Below, one piece after another: positions 34,344 to 42,315 of a stretch of DNA of 64,000 nt. Source of the DNA: JACVCK01 sp041940385 (GTDB lineage Bacteria > Planctomycetota > Phycisphaerae > Phycisphaerales > UBA1924). The notes below the pieces were generated by a model. That model made no database searches, was not told the DNA's origin, and was given only the letters and a program-made list of their open reading frames with translations. Position 1 is the stretch's first letter; each line of letters starts with the position of its first letter. A program made the position numbers and the translations under genes. Location: the NCBI GenBank assembly GCA_041940385.1, contig JBGTSD010000001.1, positions 8,903 through 72,902 of the forward strand, given 5' to 3'.

Positions 34344-34386
34344 TTTACGGCGATTTCACTGCGAATTCAGCGTTGCGGAGAACAAT
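34344..34386 (+). promoter_or_regulatory. TTCA-box promoter of the DUF1328 gene
   Basis: TTTA, TTCA, TTCA at 11-bp steps (34344, 34355, 34366), then 11 nt, then AACAAT (34381-34386) as -10. The predicted leader is about 100 nt. The geometry is identical to that of the yqjD-like and regulator promoters. Confidence 0.68.
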
Positions 34387-34494
34387 CTTTCAGCGACGCA
34401 AACGGAACGCAACCAGTTGAACTGAACCCTGCGGACGTCGGACACGCGAACACACACTCCCGCGTCCCTCGCCCGGATCGAAAGGAGACATCCA

Positions 34495-34677
34495 ATGCTT
34501 GGCTGGGCTCTCACCTTTTTCATCATCGCCCTTATCGCGGCGCTCTTCGGATTCGGCGGCATCGCCGCCGGCGCCGCCTCCATCGCCCAGGTGCTCTTCT
34601 TCGTCTTCCTTGTCCTCTTCGTCCTCTCCCTGATCGTGGGCCTGGTCCGAAGGGGCAACACCACCGTCAAACTTTGA
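34495..34677 (+). CDS. DUF1328 (YtjA-like) small membrane protein
   Basis: A 60-residue protein with two hydrophobic helices separated by a Gly-rich turn ('FGFGGIAAGAASIAQVLF'), the compact pattern of the DUF1328 family. E. coli YtjA is a stress-induced member. AAAGGAG lies upstream of the ATG. Its promoter is one of the best TTCA-box sites. Confidence 0.88.
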   Translation: MLGWALTFFIIALIAALFGFGGIAAGAASIAQVLFFVFLVLFVLSLIVGLVRRGNTTVKL

Positions 34678-34899
34678 CGCCCGCGCGGACGCGATCGGCG
34701 CCTCGAGCGCCGGCCGCGCCCGCGGCGAAGGCCGAACCGCTCCAGGGAGGAGCAGCCCTTCTCACAGAGTCACTTGACTAAACGGCTCCTGTGTCCCGGA
34801 CGTTCGGCTCTCGCCCCGGGCGCGGCGCGGAGCACCAGGCTCCACGCCCCGCCGCGAGGGATTCCAAACCTGATCAACCTCCACGAAGGAGTTCACGTC

Positions 34900-35358
34900 A
34901 TGGAGACGACCACGACGCTCGATCCCAAGACGATCGACAACATCCAGGACCTCATCCGCGTCAACATCGATAGCGCCAAGGGCTTCGACACCGCCGCGGA
35001 GAACATCGACAACCCCGAGATCGCCGGCTACTTCCGCGAGTGCTCCCGCACCCGCCGCCGGTTCGCCGACGACCTCTCCCGCTTCGTCAGCATCAACGAC
35101 GAAGAACCCGAGCATGACGGCTCCGCCGCCGGACGCCTCCACCGATGGTGGCTCGAGCTGCGCGGCGTCGTCCAGGGCGGCGACGAGCACGCCATTCTCG
35201 CCGAGGCGGAGCGCGGCGAGGACGCCATCAAGCGCGTCTACGAGCGCGTCATCGTCGATATCGCCGGCAACCCGCTGAGCGACGTCCTCCACGCGCAATT
35301 CCGCTCCGTGAAGCAGACCCACGACCGCGTCCGCGACATGCGCGACGCTCGTTCCTGA
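34900..35358 (+). CDS. PA2169/DUF2383-family four-helix protein
   Basis: A 152-residue soluble helical protein resembling the PA2169 family: 'LIRVNIDSAKGFDTAAENIDNPEIAGYF' and the later 'RGEDAIKRVYERVI' with 'QFRSVKQTHDRVRDMRD'. The fold is ferritin-like four-helix, but iron-binding residues are not established. AAGGAG precedes the ATG at 34900. A strong terminator follows. Such genes commonly sit among stress genes in other bacteria. Confidence 0.78.
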   Translation: METTTTLDPKTIDNIQDLIRVNIDSAKGFDTAAENIDNPEIAGYFRECSRTRRRFADDLSRFVSINDEEPEHDGSAAGRLHRWWLELRGVVQGGDEHAILAEAERGEDAIKRVYERVIVDIAGNPLSDVLHAQFRSVKQTHDRVRDMRDARS

Positions 35359-35375
35359 ATACGGCTGGCTTGGCG

Positions 35376-35413
35376 AGCGTGGCGGCGCCCCAACCGGCGC
35401 CGCCGCGCTTTTT
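35376..35413 (+). terminator. rho-independent terminator after the PA2169-type gene
   Basis: A 14-bp stem (35376-35389 with 35396-35409, one G-T pair), a CCAACC loop and a run of five T. It lies 17 bases after the stop, so csbD must have its own promoter or depend on read-through. Confidence 0.82.
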
Positions 35414-35459
35414 CGGTGTCTTCCAACATCCAACCCCTCCGCAAGAGGAGCAACCACAC

Positions 35460-35663
35460 ATGAACTGGGACGAGATCAAAGGCAACTGGACCGAAATGAA
35501 GGGCAAGGTCAAGGAGCGCTGGGGCAAGCTCACCGACGACGATCTGGATGTCATCGACGGCAAGAAGGATCAGCTCGCCGGCAAGATTCAGAAGGCCTAC
35601 GGCAAGACGCGCGAAGACGCGGAGAAGGAAATCGAAACCTTCTGCCACGCCTGCCGACGCTGA
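35460..35663 (+). CDS. CsbD-family stress protein
   Basis: A 67-residue hydrophilic protein: 'MNWDEIKGNWTEMKGKVKE', 'WGKLTDDDLDVIDGKKDQLAGKIQKAYG' is the complete CsbD motif. CsbD is a general stress protein in Bacillus, and its relative YjbJ is abundant in stationary-phase E. coli. The molecular role is unknown. An AAGAGGAG site precedes the ATG. A hairpin terminator follows at 35694-35732. Confidence 0.92.
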   Translation: MNWDEIKGNWTEMKGKVKERWGKLTDDDLDVIDGKKDQLAGKIQKAYGKTREDAEKEIETFCHACRR

Positions 35664-35693
35664 GCCCCGCTCCACATGCAGCACCCCCACTCC

Positions 35694-35732
35694 ACCGGGC
35701 CGAACGCCTGCACCAGCGGCGTTCGGCCCGGT
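35694..35732 (+). terminator. hairpin terminator after csbD
   Basis: A perfect 14-bp stem (35694-35707 with 35719-35732), 11-base loop, 30 bases after the csbD stop. Two weaker stems follow (35753-35768 and around 35780-35800) in the 300-base gap before the ethylene-receptor-type kinase; no gene is seen in that gap. Confidence 0.6.
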
Positions 35733-35968
35733 TCGTTGATGTAGAAACCGCTGGCGTCTCCAGACGCCGTGTATTCCAGGACCCCCCGCGCGCAGGGGTG
35801 CACGCCTCTTGCATCTCAACGCCCGCTCGACCAAGATTCCTCCCGAAGCATCGCCCGCCTGACCGAAGGCGCACTGCGGCGGAGCTTCGTTCCGCATCGT
35901 GATTGCACGGCCATGACGCCGTCGCTGGTCCCCGGTGACCCGCGTCGTCCTGTTTGCAAGGGAGCATG

Positions 35969-37540
35969 ATGCCGAGGTCCACCATCTCATGCCGTCGATG
36001 GGTAGTCGCCGCGGGCATGACGCTCGCTGGCGCAGCGATCGCCGACGCCCACATGTGCGCGCCCAGCGCCGCGAGCAGCGGCGTCGCGTCGGCGCTCTTC
36101 GACGCCTCCGGGTTCCCGCCGCGCTGGCAGTGCGGCACGGGCTGGACCGCGGCGCTCGGGTGGACGCACATCATCTCCGACGGGCTCATCTGGGCCTCGT
36201 ACTTCGCCATCCCCGCGCTCATCGCGATCTACATGCTCCGCCGACGCGATGTCCCCTTCCCCGCCGTAGGGTGGCTCTTCGTCGCGTTCATCTTTCTCTG
36301 CGGCACGGGCCATCTGCTCGAGGCATTCATGTTCTGGTGGCCCGGCTACCGCCTGTCCGGCGCCGTCAAGGCCGCGACCGCCGGCGTCTCCGTGGCGACC
36401 GTCGCCGCGCTCGTGCCCATCCTGCCCCGCGCCCTCGCGCTGCCTCGCCTCGCGCGCGTCAGCCACGAACTGGAGTTCGAACGCTTCGCGCTCGATCAGC
36501 ACGCGATCGTGGCGTTCACCGACCCCAAGGGACGCATCACCTACGTCAACGACAAGTTCTGCGAGATCAGCCAGTACTCCCGGGATGAGCTCCTCGGCCA
36601 GGACCATCGCATCATCAACAGCGGACTTCACCCCAAGTCCTTCTTCCGCGACCTCTACGCGACCATCGCCGGAGGGCACGTCTGGCGCGGCGAGATCCGC
36701 AACCGAGCGAAGGACGGCTCCTTCTACTGGGTCGACACCACCATCGTCCCCTTCACCGACGAGGCCGATCGCATCGTCCGCTACGTCGCCATCCGCGCCG
36801 ACATCACCGAGCGCAAGCGCATCGAGCAGGAGCTGCGCGACACCATCGAGGCCAAGCAGCGGCTCGTGGATGCACAGCGCGAACTCCGGCGCGAGCTCGA
36901 GCACCGTGTGCGCAACAATCTCGCCGGGCTTCTCGGGCTCATCCAGGTCTACGAACGCTCCGGTCGCGGCAGCGCCGCGCTCGCCGACGCGCTGCGCGGC
37001 AAGGTCGGCGCCATGCTCCAGGTGCACCAGCTCATGTCGCCGGCCCCGAACATGCCCGTGCCGATCCGCGCGCTGATCGAGGGCCTCGCCGCGGGCATGC
37101 TCGACGAGGGCGTCGCGTCCCTCGCCCTCGACGGACCACCCGTGGACATCCGCGCCCGGCAGGCCGGCGCCCTCGCCATGATCCTCCAGGAGCTGTTCAC
37201 CAACAGCTCCAAGCACGGCGCGCTCGGGCAACGCGGCGGGCGGATCCGCATCGAATGGAGCAGCCAGGCGACCGAGGACGGCGCCGAACTCCTCCTGACC
37301 TGGACCGAGACCACACCCTCCGCGTCGTGCTCGCCCGGACCCGAGAGCGTCGGCCTGCAGCTCATCCGCGGCTTTGTCCGCTCGGAACTGGGCGGCGAAT
37401 GCGCGTTCGATTTCCGTCCGGAAGGACTCCGCTTCATCCTCCGCGCCTCGGTGGATTCCGTCGAATCCATCGAACACGCCGCCATCGAGAAGGACCGCGC
37501 GTCCGACGCGCAGGACATTCCCTATGCCGACCCTGTCTGA
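35969..37540 (+). CDS. ethylene-receptor-type sensor histidine kinase (EBD-PAS-HisKA_2)
   Basis: A 523-residue membrane kinase. After an N-terminal hydrophobic stretch, residues about 65-165 are an ethylene-binding-type domain: Asp71, Tyr78, Ile81-Pro82, Ile108, Cys111, His115, at exactly the ETR1 spacing, within 'FVAFIFLCGTGHLLEAF'. A PAS domain follows ('FTDPKGRITYVNDKFCEISQY', ending 'IRADITERKRIEQEL'), then a HisKA_2-type transmitter with 'LEHRVRNNLAGLLGLIQ' and an ATPase domain containing 'ILQELFTNSSKHGA'. I chose ATG 35969 (AAGGGAG four bases upstream). It overlaps the ANTAR regulator gene by 17 bases, so the two form a two-component pair. Binding of ethylene or another small ligand through copper is inference. 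Confidence 0.88.
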   Translation: MPRSTISCRRWVVAAGMTLAGAAIADAHMCAPSAASSGVASALFDASGFPPRWQCGTGWTAALGWTHIISDGLIWASYFAIPALIAIYMLRRRDVPFPAVGWLFVAFIFLCGTGHLLEAFMFWWPGYRLSGAVKAATAGVSVATVAALVPILPRALALPRLARVSHELEFERFALDQHAIVAFTDPKGRITYVNDKFCEISQYSRDELLGQDHRIINSGLHPKSFFRDLYATIAGGHVWRGEIRNRAKDGSFYWVDTTIVPFTDEADRIVRYVAIRADITERKRIEQELRDTIEAKQRLVDAQRELRRELEHRVRNNLAGLLGLIQVYERSGRGSAALADALRGKVGAMLQVHQLMSPAPNMPVPIRALIEGLAAGMLDEGVASLALDGPPVDIRARQAGALAMILQELFTNSSKHGALGQRGGRIRIEWSSQATEDGAELLLTWTETTPSASCSPGPESVGLQLIRGFVRSELGGECAFDFRPEGLRFILRASVDSVESIEHAAIEKDRASDAQDIPYADPV

Positions 37541-38174
37541 CTCCGCCGACGCCCCTGCCGAAACCGGCGCCGCCGCGCAACCACGCGCCGCGCGCATCCT
37601 CGTCGCCGACGACGAGTACCTCGTCGCGCTCGACATCGTGTCGCAGCTCGCCGCCTGCGGCTATACGGCCATCGGGCCGGCGGGCAGCGGCAACGAGGCG
37701 CTCCGCCTCGCACGCGCCCAGCGTCCCGATCTCGCGCTCCTCGATGTCCGCATGCCCGATGGCGACGGCATCACCACCGCGCGCGCCATCGCCGATGAGC
37801 TCAACATCCCCGTCGTGATGCTCTCCGCCTACACCGACGAGCAGACCGTCGTCGATGCGCGCGACGCTGGCGTCTATGCGTACCTCGCGAAGCCCGCGCG
37901 GAGCCAGCAGCTCCGCGCCGCCATCGAGGTTGCGCTCAGTCGCCACCGCGACATGGACGCCAATCGCGCCGACGCCGTCGAGTCGCGCCGCCTGCTCGAA
38001 GAACGACGCATCGTCGAACGCGCGAAGTGGACGCTCGTCCAGCGCGCCGGCGTCACCGAGCCGGAGGCGATGCGGTTGCTCGAGAAATACGCCCGGGATC
38101 GCGGCGAGCGTCTGATCGACGTCGCCGAGCGCGTAATCCGCACCGGCGCCGCGTTCGGCGACGCCGACAACTGA
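37524..38174 (+). CDS. ANTAR-domain response regulator
   Basis: A 216-residue regulator. Residues about 25-140 are a receiver ('ILVADDEYLVALDI', acceptor Asp in 'LALLDVRMPDGDG', Lys in 'YLAKPA'). Residues about 150-207 are an ANTAR helical domain ('RRIVERAKWTLVQRAGVTEPEAMRLLEKYARDRGERLIDVAERVI'). ANTAR regulators such as EutV and AmiR bind RNA and prevent transcription termination. Its gene overlaps the ethylene-receptor-type kinase; HisKA_2 kinases paired with ANTAR regulators are known (EutW-EutV). Target RNAs should have paired hexaloop stems near terminators; none was recognised with confidence. Confidence 0.9.
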   Translation: MPTLSDSADAPAETGAAAQPRAARILVADDEYLVALDIVSQLAACGYTAIGPAGSGNEALRLARAQRPDLALLDVRMPDGDGITTARAIADELNIPVVMLSAYTDEQTVVDARDAGVYAYLAKPARSQQLRAAIEVALSRHRDMDANRADAVESRRLLEERRIVERAKWTLVQRAGVTEPEAMRLLEKYARDRGERLIDVAERVIRTGAAFGDADN

Positions 38175-38267
38175 TCCCGGGCATCCCCTCTCGACAGTCC
38201 ACGCCGACGGCGTCATCATCCGTCGACTCAGGAGCGCGCGCCGTCCTCGCGCCCGAAGGAGCCGCGC

Positions 38268-39443
38268 ATGCGAATCGTCGATCTCTATCTGCATTCCGAG
38301 CACGCGGAGCGCATCGCCGAGAAGGCGCGCGAACTCGGTCACCGCGCCTTCATGGGCCCCGAGCAGGAAGACCTGCGCCACGTCCGCATCGTCACGACCA
38401 AGGGCTCGCCGGACGAACTCCTCGAGGACCTCCAGCGCGACTTCGCCGAAACCGAGGACGCCGACGAGATGTACGTCGTCGTCGAACCCACCGCCATCGC
38501 GCCCCAGCCCGAGGAAGACGAGGAGGACGAAGAACCCCGCGCCCCCACCGACGAGATCGAGGCCTTCGTCGCCGAGGGCGCGAAGATCACCAAGTCGTTC
38601 GTCGTGCTCGCGGCCGTCTCCGGTGTCCTCGCCGCGGCCGGTCTGATCCGCGACAGCCCGGCGGTCCTCGTCGGCGCCATGGTCATCGCGCCGCTCTTCA
38701 AACCGCTCGCCGCGATCGGCGCCGGCGCCATCCTCGGCAAGGCCCGTGCCGCGCTCCGCGGCGCCGCGCTCCTGGGACTCGCGCTCGGCGTCGCCCTCGT
38801 CGCCGGCGCCGTCGCCACCTTCGCGACACCCGACGCCTCCATCACCCAGGCCGTGGAAGCGCGCACCGGCGTCACCGCGTTCGATCTCATCGTCGCCCTC
38901 GCGTCCGGCGTGGCGATGGCGTACACCCTGCTGCGGCGCGACGCCCTCGCCATGATCGGCATCGTCGTCGCCGCGTCCCTCGTCCCCGCCGGCAGCGCCG
39001 CCGGCGTCGCCCTCGCCTTTGGGCGATGGGACCTCCTCGCCGGGGGCGTGTTCACGCTCGTCAGCAACATCTGCGGCCTGCTCATCGGCCTTGTCGGCGC
39101 TCTGAAGTACGAACAGGTCCGCTCGCCCGTGTGGCGCAAGGCTCAGGACGGCGCGCTCATCGCCAGCCGCGGCCTGTGGGCCGGCGGGCTGGCAATGCTC
39201 ATCCTCCTGGGCATCAACGTGCTCGTCTATACGCTCGCGCCGCGCACGGACATCGCCGCCGTCGCCGCGAAGCTCCAGGAGGAAGACGATCGTGTCCTCT
39301 CGATCATTGCTCCCGAGGGCGGCGCGCCGGTGATCGTCGTGGAGCCGGGTCTCGACCGGGGCGCCATCGAGGACATCCGCGCCAAGCTCACCGATCGCTT
39401 GCGTGGCGACCAGCGCCAGCCCATCATCGTCGACGCACGATGA
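38268..39443 (+). CDS. DUF389 (TIGR00341-type) membrane protein
   Basis: A 391-residue protein. A soluble ferredoxin-like N-terminal part (about 1-80), an acidic linker, then a hydrophobic core of about six helices beginning 'SFVVLAAVSGVLAAAGLIRDSPAVLVGAMVIAPLFKPLAAIG', typical of DUF389. A soluble C-terminal tail follows. Function is unknown. An AAGGAG site precedes the ATG. It lies 93 bases after the ANTAR gene and overlaps the next gene by four bases. Confidence 0.85.
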   Translation: MRIVDLYLHSEHAERIAEKARELGHRAFMGPEQEDLRHVRIVTTKGSPDELLEDLQRDFAETEDADEMYVVVEPTAIAPQPEEDEEDEEPRAPTDEIEAFVAEGAKITKSFVVLAAVSGVLAAAGLIRDSPAVLVGAMVIAPLFKPLAAIGAGAILGKARAALRGAALLGLALGVALVAGAVATFATPDASITQAVEARTGVTAFDLIVALASGVAMAYTLLRRDALAMIGIVVAASLVPAGSAAGVALAFGRWDLLAGGVFTLVSNICGLLIGLVGALKYEQVRSPVWRKAQDGALIASRGLWAGGLAMLILLGINVLVYTLAPRTDIAAVAAKLQEEDDRVLSIIAPEGGAPVIVVEPGLDRGAIEDIRAKLTDRLRGDQRQPIIVDAR

Positions 39444-40060
39444 CCGGAACGCTCCTCCAGTACGGCGACTACCTCGGCACGTTCGTCTTTGCCATCACCG
39501 GCGCGCTCGCCGCCGCGGAGAAGCGGCTCGATATCGGCGGCTTCATCCTGCTCGGCTTCGTCACCGGAGTCGGCGGGGGCACGATGCGCGACCTGCTGCT
39601 CGATCGCGGCATGGTCTTCTGGGCGGTCGATCCTCTCTACATCCTCGTCTGCGCCGCGGGCGCGGTGGTCACCTTCTTCGGCGCCGAGCGCCTCGCCGCG
39701 CGTCGGCGGACGCTGATCTGGTCCGATGCGCTCGGCCTCGCGCTCTTCTGCGTCATCGGCGCCGCCATCGCGTGGTCGGAGGGCTCAAGGCCGCTGGTCG
39801 CGGTCCTCATGGGCGCGCTCACCGCGACCGGCGGCGGCGTCGTCCGGGACATCATCCGCAACGAGCTCCCGCTCATCCTGCACCGCGAGATCTACGTCAC
39901 CGCCGCGCTCGCCGGCGCCGCCACGTTCGTGACGCTCGTCGAGATCGAACTCGCGCCTCCGCTGGCGATGACCGCGGGATTCGCCGTCGCGTTCGCACTG
40001 CGCGCCATCGGCATCGTCATGGATTGGCATCTGCCGACCTGGCGCCCCCGCGCCGGCTGA
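39440..40060 (+). CDS. TRIC/UPF0126 family membrane protein
   Basis: A 206-residue protein with seven predicted helices and the two family repeats, each with the glycine-rich signature: 'GVGGGTMRDLLLDR' and 'ATGGGVVRDIIRNELP'. Eukaryotic and bacterial TRIC proteins are trimeric cation channels; bacterial members such as YicG are less studied. Start and the DUF389 stop overlap (ATGA), so they are translationally coupled. Confidence 0.9.
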   Translation: MTGTLLQYGDYLGTFVFAITGALAAAEKRLDIGGFILLGFVTGVGGGTMRDLLLDRGMVFWAVDPLYILVCAAGAVVTFFGAERLAARRRTLIWSDALGLALFCVIGAAIAWSEGSRPLVAVLMGALTATGGGVVRDIIRNELPLILHREIYVTAALAGAATFVTLVEIELAPPLAMTAGFAVAFALRAIGIVMDWHLPTWRPRAG

Positions 40061-40064
40061 CCGA

Positions 40065-41306
40065 TCAGGCCTTCGGCAGGAGCGCGAAACGCCGGCTCAG
40101 CGTCGTGGAGATCGGCGGATACGACAGCTCGAACCGTGACGCAATGAACTCGTCCAGCGGACGATGCACCCGCTCGCTCACCCGCTGCAGCAGCCGCGGA
40201 TACCACGGGATATGCGGCGTCACGGCGCGCGACGGGCCGCCCGGGATCAACTGTGCCCGCTCCGCGAGCGGCAACGACTGGCGGTCGAACTCGCTCTCGC
40301 GGTGCGTGTGCGGGTAGGTCATCCGGTCCAGCAACTGTGCCTGCGGCGGCTCCTCGATCCCGAGGTCCCGATGCAGGAAGAAATCGAAGATCACCCGCTC
40401 GACCGGCGTCTGGAGTCGCACCATGAACCCCGCCGTGTCCGGCTCGGCCGGCCAGCGCTCGTACAGCTTGTGCAGGTAGCTGCCGAAGACGCACGTGGTC
40501 AGGCCCTCGTTGCCGACCGGGCCCGCGGCCAGCTCGAATCGCTTCTCCCCGCCGCACTCCACCGCCTCGATCGAAGGACGCTCCGGCCGGCAGAACTCCT
40601 TCATGAGCTGCATCTCGGCCTCGTTGCGCCCCGCGGGATCCAGCGGTGACTTGCGCAGTTGATGTGCGTCGCCCGTCGAGGCGTGCAGTGTCTCGTACGC
40701 CAGCGGCCACGCGCGCTCGCCCAGTCGTCGGAAGCCCACGTACCCCGTCACGTGACCCGCGTCGATCATCGACGGTTCGTCCGGAGAGGGAAACGCGAAC
40801 ACCGTGACGAATCGCACCTGCGCCTGCACGCCCCAGTACGCGCACGCGCCCTCGAACAGCTTGCGCCGGGCGCGCTCCTGCTCCGCCGACACGTCGCCGG
40901 CGCCGCGGTTCGCCATCAGCATCGCGAGCGTCTTCCGATCCCCCGAGCACGCGTCCACCGCGCTCTCGAAGGCGTCGAAGGCGCGGAGCGCCGCGCCCAC
41001 CGACTGCTCGGGCGCACCGAGCTCGCGGCACGCGGCGAAGAACTTGCTCATGCTCTGCCGGCCCGGCACGTCGCTCACCACCGACGACACGTCGTCCTCG
41101 CGCACGACGCGCGTCAGTCGCCAGGCGAGCCCGCGATTCAATCCGAGCAGCCGCGCCGATTCGCGGGTCTTGTTCGGGTTGGCCCCGACGGAATCCAGCA
41201 GCTCGGCGATCGAGGTGCGGACCGAATGAAACGCGTCCAGCACCTCGGCCAGCGACGCTGAGCCAAGGTCGGAATCGGGTCTCGGTGGCCGGGAAAGGGT
41301 GGTCAT
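40065..41306 (-). CDS. hypothetical protein with possible helix-turn-helix N-terminus
   Basis: A 413-residue soluble protein of no family I recognise. The N-terminal 60 residues contain 'TRESARLLGLNRGLAWRLTRVV', which looks like a helix-turn-helix. The rest has no signal peptide or membrane segment, so a regulator or enzyme are both possible. It converges with the TRIC gene (4-base gap). Its start faces a region rich in TGAC/GTCA half-sites shared with the PEP-CTERM-like gene, so it might control that promoter; this is speculation. Confidence 0.65.
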   Translation of the reverse strand: MTTLSRPPRPDSDLGSASLAEVLDAFHSVRTSIAELLDSVGANPNKTRESARLLGLNRGLAWRLTRVVREDDVSSVVSDVPGRQSMSKFFAACRELGAPEQSVGAALRAFDAFESAVDACSGDRKTLAMLMANRGAGDVSAEQERARRKLFEGACAYWGVQAQVRFVTVFAFPSPDEPSMIDAGHVTGYVGFRRLGERAWPLAYETLHASTGDAHQLRKSPLDPAGRNEAEMQLMKEFCRPERPSIEAVECGGEKRFELAAGPVGNEGLTTCVFGSYLHKLYERWPAEPDTAGFMVRLQTPVERVIFDFFLHRDLGIEEPPQAQLLDRMTYPHTHRESEFDRQSLPLAERAQLIPGGPSRAVTPHIPWYPRLLQRVSERVHRPLDEFIASRFELSYPPISTTLSRRFALLPKA

Positions 41307-41364
41307 GAGGGGGATCTCGTCGAGCGGACGATACCCTCACCCCGTCCCACGAGCAAGGAGGACG

Positions 41365-41417
41365 GTCAAAAAAATGTCACATTTGACACTTGACGTGACG
41401 ACACGAGGGGGTAGTTT
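41365..41417 (+). promoter_or_regulatory. promoter and GTCA/TGAC cluster before the PEP-CTERM-like gene
   Basis: TTGACG (41390-41395), 16 bp, TAGTTT (41412-41417) form a plausible -35/-10. Five GTCA or TGAC half-sites (41365, 41376, 41384, 41391, 41396) cluster over it, with an inverted pair 41376-41387. This AT-richer stretch stands out from its surroundings. Confidence 0.45.
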
Positions 41418-41469
41418 ATGGGCTCACACAGATTCCCTTTCACCCATTTCTCTTGGAGGACAGAGGACC

Positions 41470-42132
41470 ATGCACGCAGCACTGAACAACGCCCTCGTCG
41501 TTTCGGGCGCCCTGCTCGTCGCCGGCGCCGCGACCGCCGGTTACGACATCGCGCAGTCCGCCACCCCCGGGCCCGTCTACTCGACGACGCTCAACTTCGA
41601 TGAGGCCGGCGGCCCGACCGGCACGGTGGCCACCAACTCCTGGGCCAGCCTCGGCCTGACGAGCATGGCCTCCGGCTCGGGCGATGGCTTTGTGGACAAC
41701 TTCTCCGGCTTCGCTCCGTGGGTTGGCCCGGGCAACGCGTTCTTCGGCTCCTTCGGCGTGTTCATGAACTTCAGCACGGACCTCACCGCCATGTCCGTCG
41801 ATGTCTGGGACTCCGCCGGCGTCCCCTCGCCCTTCGGCGGCGGCCTGAACGTGATCCTGTTCAACGACGGCGTCCAGGTCTGGGACATCAACCTCCAGAA
41901 CGGCGGCGGCCCGTTCGATCCCATTGCCACTCCCGCCTGGGGCGGCCTTGGTGATCAGTCCTTCCACATCACCACGTCCGGCGGCATGGTGTTCGACGAA
42001 GTGCGCATCCTCGGCTTCGGGTTCCCCTACGAGACCTTCGTCGACAACATCTCCTGGAACGCGGTCCCCGCGCCCGGCTCCGTCGCGCTGTTCGGCCTCG
42101 CCGCGCTCGTGACGCGCCGCCGCCGCGCCTGA
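41470..42132 (+). CDS. exported protein with PEP-CTERM-like sorting tail
   Basis: A 220-residue protein with an N-terminal signal peptide (to about residue 23) and a C-terminal 'VPAPGSVALFGLAALVTRRRRA': Pro-rich motif, hydrophobic helix, basic end. This is the variant sorting signal common in planctomycetes and handled by exosortase-type enzymes. The body is Gly/Asn/Ser-rich and beta-type, with no known catalytic motif. The ATG at 41470 has AGAGGA upstream. No exosortase gene is in the window. Confidence 0.82.
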   Translation: MHAALNNALVVSGALLVAGAATAGYDIAQSATPGPVYSTTLNFDEAGGPTGTVATNSWASLGLTSMASGSGDGFVDNFSGFAPWVGPGNAFFGSFGVFMNFSTDLTAMSVDVWDSAGVPSPFGGGLNVILFNDGVQVWDINLQNGGGPFDPIATPAWGGLGDQSFHITTSGGMVFDEVRILGFGFPYETFVDNISWNAVPAPGSVALFGLAALVTRRRRA

Positions 42133-42315
42133 TGCCTTGATCACTCTCGCGGCTGGCGCCGCGACACAGACACCAACCGTGGCCGGCGGCGTGCGGTGGC
42201 TCCTGGGACGTCAGTCGTTTCGACGCCTCGACACGCTGACCCCCCGAGCTTCCGCTCGCCGCCGGCTGCATTTCTGACGACCTCTCGAACGCCTCTTTCC
42301 AGGAAACGATCCGCC

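Noticed and set aside
35815..35840. CTCA, CTCG, TTCC at 11-bp steps upstream of the ethylene-receptor-type kinase
   Set aside because: The step fits the cassette operator, but two of three boxes are degenerate and no -10 lies 11 nt on; too weak to list as a site.
35670..35968. ANTAR target stem-loops in the kinase leader
   Set aside because: Several stems exist, but none shows the paired hexaloops with conserved A and G expected for ANTAR binding; the strongest is better read as the csbD terminator.
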